Assembly (NCBI GenBank): GCA_049487715.1
Contig: CP150556.1
Span: forward strand, 248,001-312,000
Origin: Pycnococcus provasolii
Taxonomy: Eukaryota; Chlorophyta; Pseudoscourfieldiophyceae; Pseudoscourfieldiales
DNA length: 64,000 nt
Direction of reading: 5' to 3'
Shown here: piece by piece, positions 58,108 to 64,000 of the stretch
Numbering within the stretch: the stretch's first letter is position 1
Layout: the number at the start of each line of letters is the position of its first letter
Notes under the pieces: model-generated
What the model was told of the DNA's origin: nothing
What the model saw: the letters and a program-made list of their open reading frames with translations, nothing else
Database searches by the model: none
Position numbers and translations under genes: made by a program

Positions 58108-59037
58108 ATGGACGACGCCACCTTGGTTCCACCTGTGTTCGAGTCAAGTTTGTCAAAGTCGTTCATCTGGTACACGGTCGCTCTTGCACTTCTTGTCAGC
58201 GTCGTCGTGTGGTCATTAGCAGTTGTACTCATCAGCTCGTCAGAAAAAAATATGGCGGCGGGTCTACCTTCTCGTCTCTACTTTCGACAGCTTCTTGCCG
58301 GTGAACACGTCGCGACCACGCCAAAGGCACAGCAAGACGGCATCCTCTTCCACATCGCACGACAAATGGTGAACTACATGTACGTCGTTGGAGACGCACA
58401 AACAAAGCAAGCGGTCGTCGTGGATGCTTGCTGGGACGTCGACTCCGTTATGCGCATCGCACAGAAGGATGGAATGACGGTAACTTCCGCCGTTGCCACG
58501 CACTACCACTTCGACCACATTGGCGGGGCGTTGCCAAAGAAGATGGGCGTACCCATAGAGCTGAACATTCCAGGCTTCAAGGAGCTTAACGAGAACTACG
58601 AGCTGCCTTTGTACTTGCACGCGTCGGAACACGACGCCGCGTCGAAGCAGACTGGCGCGCCAACAAGCGCAATGCGGCCGCTCGTTGATGGCGAGCGCGT
58701 TGCGGTGAGCGACGCCGTATCTCTGAAGGTTCTTCACACGCCAGGACACAGCATGGGTGGTTGCTGTCTCGTGGTCGAGGTGGACGGCACGCCAGCCGTG
58801 TGCATATCGGGTGACACTGTGTTTCCCGGCTCGTGCGGCCGGCTGGATTTGCCCGAGAGCAACCGCGACTCGATGTTCGATTCGTTATCCCGCCTTCGCC
58901 GCGACTTAACTCCCGACTCTCTGCCCATCTACCCTGGTCACGCGTACGGCGGCAAGAGCTCAACGGTGGGAGCGGAGAAGGCGCGCGGCCTGCTTCGCGA
59001 GATGAGCAAGGAGCAGTGGAGGGCTATGCACGGCTGA
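58108..59037 (+). CDS. Glyoxalase-II-like metallo-beta-lactamase-fold hydrolase, membrane-anchored
   Basis: 309 residues from ATG at 58108. One transmembrane segment (about 22-46, YTVALALLVSVVVWSLAVVL) precedes the enzyme. The binuclear metal motifs are complete: ATHYHFDHIGG (HxHxDH), LHTPGHSMGG (third His), CISGDTVFPGSCGR (bridging Asp) and YPGHAYGG (last His). This matches glyoxalase II and related thioesterases or persulfide dioxygenases. The substrate is unknown; hydrolysis of S-D-lactoylglutathione is one possibility. An upstream in-frame TTG is not needed. Confidence 0.85.
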   Translation: MDDATLVPPVFESSLSKSFIWYTVALALLVSVVVWSLAVVLISSSEKNMAAGLPSRLYFRQLLAGEHVATTPKAQQDGILFHIARQMVNYMYVVGDAQTKQAVVVDACWDVDSVMRIAQKDGMTVTSAVATHYHFDHIGGALPKKMGVPIELNIPGFKELNENYELPLYLHASEHDAASKQTGAPTSAMRPLVDGERVAVSDAVSLKVLHTPGHSMGGCCLVVEVDGTPAVCISGDTVFPGSCGRLDLPESNRDSMFDSLSRLRRDLTPDSLPIYPGHAYGGKSSTVGAEKARGLLREMSKEQWRAMHG

Positions 59038-59177
59038 ATATTACGCCGCACGGTGTACCGTAAAATACAATACAGGTATGTTACAGAAAGTACCAACATA
59101 ACACACACACAACCACAACACCACAACCACAGCAACTCCCATAAAATTGACAGTTGAGCCAAAGGCGGAAAGCGAGC

Positions 59178-59209
59178 CCTAACCCTAACCCTAACCCTAA
59201 CCCTAACTC
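59178..59209. repeat. Interstitial CCCTAA repeat
   Basis: Five perfect CCCTAA units plus flanks, about 100 bases before the next start codon. Confidence 0.9.
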
Positions 59210-59311
59210 GTCTTTGCTCCTGCAGTCAAGTCCCGGGTGCCGCTCGTCGTCCGCCTCCCCCTCCCTCCCCCCCCCGGGCCCCGGCCAGTCCCGGCTCCCA
59301 TCGTCGGCGGC

Positions 59312-61606
59312 ATGGACGGGTTGTTCGCCCGCTCCGCTCTTTCCGTGGCGCCCTTGCTCTGGCGCCGAATAAGTGGTGGTGGTGGTGGTGGTGGTGGTGC
59401 TACTACTTATGCTACTTCGATAGTGATAGTGAGGCGAGGATTTGCGACGGAACCTCCTCCTACTCCTTCTCCTTCTTTCCGAATGCGGCGTGACCCGTAC
59501 GAGCACATGCAGAAAATGCACCCGCCCCTCTATGCGCCGCCGCCTGAGAACCGTGTCAAGCCGCCTAAGCAGGCGTGGGGAAACAGGAGGCCAAAAGCAC
59601 GCAAAAGGTTCAAGATTCACCAGGACGCACGCGTCGCACACGAGGTGTTGTCCAACGCACGCTCGCCGAGTATCGTGCTGCACTACGCCACGACCCTGCT
59701 AAAGCGTGTGCCACACTCGCGGACAGGAGAGCTGCCGCCCTACCACGATCCGGAGGCAGTCGCACGCAGCTCCGAAGGTGCACCTCCCTTCCCACTTGGC
59801 GCTATGAATCCGCACCTGGCGACGCTCGCGCTTCAGAGGGTTGCTCGGACCGCGACGACGTTTCCTGGCGAGGATCACGTGCAAACAAAGAAACAGCGTG
59901 AGCAAGCGTTGCGATCGACGCTGAACGACGAGCGATACTGGCTGCTGTGCAACGCGCTAATCCAGGGTCGTGAGTATTTGGATGACATGCACATCAACCG
60001 AATCCTGTGGTCTCTGCAGAGGCTCCTCCCGGGCTATGCGACCGTCTTCGGTGCGGACGACGCCCCAGGCGCTGTGACTGTCCTGTCGGCACCACCGAAC
60101 CATGAACGGCACTTTAAGAAGGAAGTGATGCAAGACGTGGACGAAGGCGACATCGTGGAAGAAAAGCACGAGAGCGATCACGAGCTCGGACAGTCGGAAA
60201 AGAACGGTGACGAGGACGGCGAAGATAAAGAATCCGAAACGGACAAGAAGATTTCAGCACTCGTATCCGCGCCTATCATGAAGCACGAGGCGTCGTATAC
60301 GCTGCTTCTTAATTCGCTGCACGAGCTAAAGGACCGTCTTGAGGACGACTCCGTGTCTGCCTTGGCGCTCTGCGGCAGCGTGTGGGCGCTGGGTGGACTT
60401 GGGCTTGGTCCGACGTGGTTGGCAGGTGAGGAAGTTCGACAGTATGTAGGCATGGCGGTGAATTCTACGTCATGGCAGCGGTGGGTCGCAGACTTACCAA
60501 GCGGCAGCGCAGCAGTGAATGCGCTTGTTGGCTTGGCTAAGCTTGGTGGCCCACCACCATCGCCCAGATCGAGCCAAATCGTCGATTCGCTTCCCGAGCA
60601 GGACGAACCAGATTTCAAACATGATCGCCTTGTTGGCGCCGTGACGGCAGCCGTGGATGTGGCCACGGCCAACGCGAGGGATAGGCAAGCGAATGGTGCT
60701 GCTCTCGTTGCAGCTTTGGCGCGAGCAGTGAGCACGGACATCCAGGAAGTCAATGACCAAGGGCTTGCCAACGTGCTGTGGGCATATTCCATGCTCTGGC
60801 GTAAGAACGGCGCGGGATGTGGATTCACCTCGAATCTCATGGCAGGCGGCCTTAATGCAGTGGAGCAACGGGAGGGGGCTGGTGAGAATGAGGCTTCAAC
60901 GAACGGGTCTTACGATCTTGATGCCGCTTCAAATGAGGTGAGTCGAAGATGCGCAGACCCTACCCGTGTTCCGAATCTGTCATCCCTCAGCCGCATTCTC
61001 TTCGCGTGGTCTCGACTCTACCGGTCTCGAGGATACGAGCCACCCGCTGAGGCATTCATGGAAGTTTGCAAGGCGGTCGAGCGCGTTCTGAAGGCACGCT
61101 ACGAGAGGATACGAGCAGTCGCGGCTGACGCGAAGGATGATTCGATTTTGGGATCGCGGCAGATTTGCAGCCACCAGGATTTGATGAGTTTGCTCGTCGC
61201 ATTAAGTCACTTACCCCATGGCATGGATCAGGGCCTGTACGCGCTCGCATGGTCGATCGCAGGAATACAGTTCCCTGACGCAACTCTTTCATACCAGCAT
61301 GCGGAGAAAATTCGCCAGTCGCCGCTTCCTGCCCCGCGAGTGGTGAAGAATATGCTTGAGCGTACTGGTAAGCGCATCAACGGTAAGCGCATTCCAAAAC
61401 GCGCATCAGAGGATGATAAGAGGGCCATGCGCATTCCGGAGAATCTTCGAAACGTGCCGCGTTTGTCGCGCAAGGAGGTGGCTCAGCTGGAAGCTTTGCT
61501 TGGTCAGAGAGAGACGACGCGGCAGCTGCACCCACGTCTCGTTCGTCGCCTTCAGCAGACGACCGCTGCTGCGTCGGCGATGGAGGCGAAAAAAAGTGAC
61601 AAGTAA
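59312..61606 (+). CDS. Mitochondrial helical-repeat protein (OPR/FASTK-like)
   Basis: 764 residues from ATG at 59312. The N-terminus (MDGLFARSALSVAPLLWRRI, Gly run, IVIVRRGFATEP) is a classic mitochondrial presequence; RRGFAT is a probable cleavage region. The body is made of helical pairs with recurring L..xLWA/S...L patterns, for example LLCNALIQGREYLDDMHINR then ILWSLQRLLPGY, ALALCGSVWALGGLGLGPTW, GLANVLWAYSMLWRKN and SLSRILFAWSRLYRSRG. This fits octotricopeptide-repeat or FASTK-related RNA-binding proteins that act on organelle transcripts. A disordered acidic insert lies at about 270-320. No RAP domain is visible at the C-terminus. Confidence 0.68.
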   Translation: MDGLFARSALSVAPLLWRRISGGGGGGGGATTYATSIVIVRRGFATEPPPTPSPSFRMRRDPYEHMQKMHPPLYAPPPENRVKPPKQAWGNRRPKARKRFKIHQDARVAHEVLSNARSPSIVLHYATTLLKRVPHSRTGELPPYHDPEAVARSSEGAPPFPLGAMNPHLATLALQRVARTATTFPGEDHVQTKKQREQALRSTLNDERYWLLCNALIQGREYLDDMHINRILWSLQRLLPGYATVFGADDAPGAVTVLSAPPNHERHFKKEVMQDVDEGDIVEEKHESDHELGQSEKNGDEDGEDKESETDKKISALVSAPIMKHEASYTLLLNSLHELKDRLEDDSVSALALCGSVWALGGLGLGPTWLAGEEVRQYVGMAVNSTSWQRWVADLPSGSAAVNALVGLAKLGGPPPSPRSSQIVDSLPEQDEPDFKHDRLVGAVTAAVDVATANARDRQANGAALVAALARAVSTDIQEVNDQGLANVLWAYSMLWRKNGAGCGFTSNLMAGGLNAVEQREGAGENEASTNGSYDLDAASNEVSRRCADPTRVPNLSSLSRILFAWSRLYRSRGYEPPAEAFMEVCKAVERVLKARYERIRAVAADAKDDSILGSRQICSHQDLMSLLVALSHLPHGMDQGLYALAWSIAGIQFPDATLSYQHAEKIRQSPLPAPRVVKNMLERTGKRINGKRIPKRASEDDKRAMRIPENLRNVPRLSRKEVAQLEALLGQRETTRQLHPRLVRRLQQTTAAASAMEAKKSDK

Positions 61607-62225
61607 GAAATGGAAACGTTTCCTTACTATCCATAAGAAGTAGTCCTCACCTTTTTGTTTTGGAAAAAAATTGACCATACCACCCTGGTAAACTTTTCCG
61701 GCAGTTGATACGGCAACGTCACGTGGGGAGCGACGAAACCCCTGAACAGGAATCCAACCTACAGGTCGCCCCCACAGTCGCACCCCGAGAGGCGAGAGCT
61801 CTTTAGCAACGGACTGACGGCCGACGGGAACGTCTGCCTGCCTGCAGGTTGCACTAAAAAGCAGTTTGTATTAGGTGTTTGCACCTGCAGTTTGCGCCCC
61901 ATGCAACGAGGAGGTCCAACATTTGACGTGTTTGGTGGTGGAATGCACACTGCACCGGCCCTCTCCGCCCCGGGGGCCCTCCCGGCAACTGGGGCATTGA
62001 GGAGCTCCGAGGCTGGCTCGCTGGCTCTGCTCGCCTTCCCCCGGCCGGAGGCGAGGAGAACAAGTCCGTTTCCACTTTCCGGCCCCGGCCCCGTTCCGTT
62101 CGGCACAAACGCTGCACGCCCCACGCTGCAAGCTGCACGCTGGCCTGCGTTAAGGTTGGCGTCGCGGAGGCTCCGTCTTGGCACCAGACGTTTTTTGTGC
62201 TGAGGTCAAACGCGTGGGCGCCGCC
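61607..62225. other. Intergenic, GC-rich, promoter side of USP gene
   Basis: The minus frames here are Arg/Pro/Gly-rich and unconvincing. A GTTAAGG motif sits at 62149-62155, about 70 bases before the USP start. Confidence 0.5.
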
Positions 62226-63869
62226 ATGGACGACTCGTCGTCGTCCGATATCCTTAACAGATTAAGGAACTTGCCGCCGCGGTCCACGGCCGCTGCGCCG
62301 CAGTCGCGGTATGCCGCAGCCTACGCCGAAAGCATGGGCAGAAGCACGAACTTGCCCTACTCGTACGGCTCGTCAGTTCCGTCGGCGAGCGCGGCGAGCA
62401 AACGTGAAAGCCTGGGCATGTACCGTACCACGAGCTCGGAGTACGGCGTGGGTGCAGCAACGCCGCTGTCTACTTCACCGCTCTCGTCGTCAGCGCTGCC
62501 CACCTCGTCGCCTCTCTCGTCGTCAGCGCTGCTGTCGTCGTCGCCTCTTTCCACGTCGCCAGCTGCACGCCTGGGGAGACGTAGCTACAGCCGCCACGAG
62601 CCTGCGGGGCCTACTGACGTGCTCGCGACGACTCCGCCGAAATACCTAACCTCCACAACCTTGACAAGTTCAGCCCGGCCGGGAATGAGATTGTCGTCCA
62701 GCGGACGACTCGGTGCGAACGAAGATGACAGCGCGGCGGGGACAAGCACAACAACGCCATCGCGTACTCCGCCGTCCGCGTCGCGCAGTGTGGACTTTCG
62801 TTCTCCAGCAAAGACCGGGCTTGCTAACCTCGGCAACACCTGCTTCATGAACTCCATCCTACAGTGTCTCTGCGCGACGCCGGAGCTGCTTGAGCTTTGC
62901 TACTCCGGCAGCCTCGCCAGTCAGCAGAGGAGAGGGAAGCTGAGCACCGAGCTGCAGAGCCTGTTTTTGAAAATGCACGAAAGCCGCGCGTCGAAGCACG
63001 TCTCGCCATCTGCTTTCCTGTCCAAGATGCAGAGTCACGATAAGCGCTTTGGCGGCCGGCGGCAGCACGACAGCCAGGAGTTCTTCATAAGCCTTCTGGA
63101 CGGCGTGTCGAAGGAGACGAACACCGTGGTGACGAAGCCCAAGTACAAGGAGCTCAGCTCCAAAGGCACGGCGGAGGAGCAGAGCGAGGAGGCCTGGTCG
63201 TACGCGAAGAGCTTCGAGGACGGACCCGTGCTCGACGTCTTCCAAGGCCAGCTGCAGGCGACGACGAAGTGCAAGAAGTGCGGCCACGAGAGCCACTGCT
63301 TCGACCCCTTCTTGGACATTTCGCTGCCGCTCGGCTCCTCACGCGGCAAGGACGTCGCGTCGTGCTTCTCGAAGTTCACGGAGATTGAGTCGCTGTCGGA
63401 GAGCGAAGGCTACAAGTGCGAAAAGTGCAAGAGCGGGAACGTGTCTCGGCGGATCCTGCTGCGACGATACCCGCCAATCCTCGTCGTGCACCTGAAGCGC
63501 TTTAGCGGCGGCAGCAGCGTGAGCTTCCTTTCACGCAGCCCTTCGTTTTCAAGCTACTCCAAGGACAGCACGACCATTGACCTTAGGCCCAACGACGTAC
63601 TTGACCTTCGCGACTTCTGCGTGACTGACGGCGGCGCACGGTGCACGACGTCGGACTCCGTGCCACCCCGCTACCGGCTGTACGGGATCTCGAATCACTT
63701 TGGCAGCATGGGAGGTGGTCACTACACGGCAGACTGCCGGTCGTTCACTTCGGACAGCTGGAACCACTTCGACGATAGCCACGTATCGGAAGGCGGCCCG
63801 AAAGGCGACGGCGGCTCGGCGTACGTGCTTTTCTACAGACTCGACAGACTTCCGGCGCCGAAGAGATGA
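62226..63869 (+). CDS. Ubiquitin carboxyl-terminal hydrolase, USP family
   Basis: 547 residues from ATG at 62226. The N-terminal 190 residues are Ser/Ala/Thr-rich, with a repeated SPLSSSALPTSS block. The USP catalytic domain has GLANLGNTCFMNSILQCL (catalytic Cys) and GRRQHDSQEFFISLLDG. Two CxxC pairs, CKKCGHES and YKCEKCKSGN, form the zinc site. LVVHLKRFSGG, GISNHFGSMGGGHYTADC (catalytic His) and WNHFDDSHVSE (Asp) complete it. Architecture is closest to the compact USP2/USP21 group. It removes ubiquitin from proteins; the targets are unknown. The frame is complete and ends VLFYRLDRLPAPKR. Confidence 0.94.
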   Translation: MDDSSSSDILNRLRNLPPRSTAAAPQSRYAAAYAESMGRSTNLPYSYGSSVPSASAASKRESLGMYRTTSSEYGVGAATPLSTSPLSSSALPTSSPLSSSALLSSSPLSTSPAARLGRRSYSRHEPAGPTDVLATTPPKYLTSTTLTSSARPGMRLSSSGRLGANEDDSAAGTSTTTPSRTPPSASRSVDFRSPAKTGLANLGNTCFMNSILQCLCATPELLELCYSGSLASQQRRGKLSTELQSLFLKMHESRASKHVSPSAFLSKMQSHDKRFGGRRQHDSQEFFISLLDGVSKETNTVVTKPKYKELSSKGTAEEQSEEAWSYAKSFEDGPVLDVFQGQLQATTKCKKCGHESHCFDPFLDISLPLGSSRGKDVASCFSKFTEIESLSESEGYKCEKCKSGNVSRRILLRRYPPILVVHLKRFSGGSSVSFLSRSPSFSSYSKDSTTIDLRPNDVLDLRDFCVTDGGARCTTSDSVPPRYRLYGISNHFGSMGGGHYTADCRSFTSDSWNHFDDSHVSEGGPKGDGGSAYVLFYRLDRLPAPKR

Positions 63870-64000
63870 CCGCCTTAAAATTCTTAAAGAAAGTACTCTT
63901 AACTAAAAATAAAAGGTTAAAGATACACTTTGACACGTTCTTAAGGAATAGGTTGTGCTCCTGAGCTTTCTACGGCAGTGCCATGCCCTCGTCCTTTTCC
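63870..64000. other. 3' flank with TTAAG motifs
   Basis: CCTTAA, CTTAAAG, CTTAAC and CTTAAGG motifs in 80 bases. They may belong to the promoter of a gene starting beyond the window or to the 3' region of the USP gene. Confidence 0.4.

Noticed and set aside
61759-62184. 141-residue minus frame
   Set aside because: Pro/Gly/Arg-rich, overlaps the promoter side of the USP gene, no domain or signal seen.

Overview
The window looks like nuclear DNA of a photosynthetic eukaryote, most likely a green alga of prasinophyte type. It is GC-rich and gene-dense, and most genes have few or no visible introns. There is a chorismate synthase with a plastid-type leader, two secreted SPPPP-rich (hydroxyproline-rich, wall/matrix type) proteins, at least one clear GT-AG intron, and circularly permuted tRNA genes, which are known from red and prasinophyte green algae. 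The species cannot be fixed from sequence alone.

Layout. 1-9 kb: the 5' part of a proline-rich secreted protein (minus strand, running off the left edge), a long simple-sequence-rich intergenic stretch, a membrane/coiled-coil gene with a frame break, a small membrane protein, plastid chorismate synthase, a disrupted permuted tRNA-Ser, and a nested inverted repeat. 9-29.2 kb: a rearranged mosaic. An AP2-like/AlkB-like gene is followed by gene fragments from DNA polymerase theta (helicase and polymerase parts, one exon amplified as a 269-bp tandem repeat), cobalamin-dependent methionine synthase, a xylulokinase-like kinase fused to a lectin-like tail, a transposase DNA-binding domain, an alpha/beta hydrolase, a copia-like polyprotein and the AP2-like gene. 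Many carry frameshifts, nonsense changes or deletions. The mosaic contains a 676-bp tandem array and a roughly 2.36-kb segment repeated at 3.16-kb spacing. 29.6 kb: an intact permuted tRNA-Ser(UGA), then the full-length coiled-coil gene that seeded the tandem array. 31.85-34.12 kb: a complete, apparently young Tc1/mariner-type transposon with two perfect 102-bp terminal inverted repeats and TA target duplications.

34-64 kb: ordinary genes. These are a SidJ-like (DUF1749) hydrolase, a kinesin-light-chain-like TPR protein, a 7-TM protein with a possible RGS-like tail, a 1572-residue VWA/SPPPP membrane protein with an intron encoded just after its signal peptide, a 2387-residue coiled-coil protein, a possible plastid protein, a permuted tRNA-Leu(UAG), acylaminoacyl-peptidase, a TLC-domain membrane protein, a glyoxalase-II-like metallo-hydrolase, a mitochondrial helical-repeat protein and a USP-type deubiquitinase.

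The most interesting result is the set of three tRNA loci (two Ser, one Leu) in which the 3' half lies upstream of the 5' half, broken exactly at position 37/38. All three share a perfectly conserved 14-base leader element (GGGGATACCGGTTC) and end in a T-run. The second is the fragment mosaic with its nested duplications, next to a transposon that looks recently mobile.
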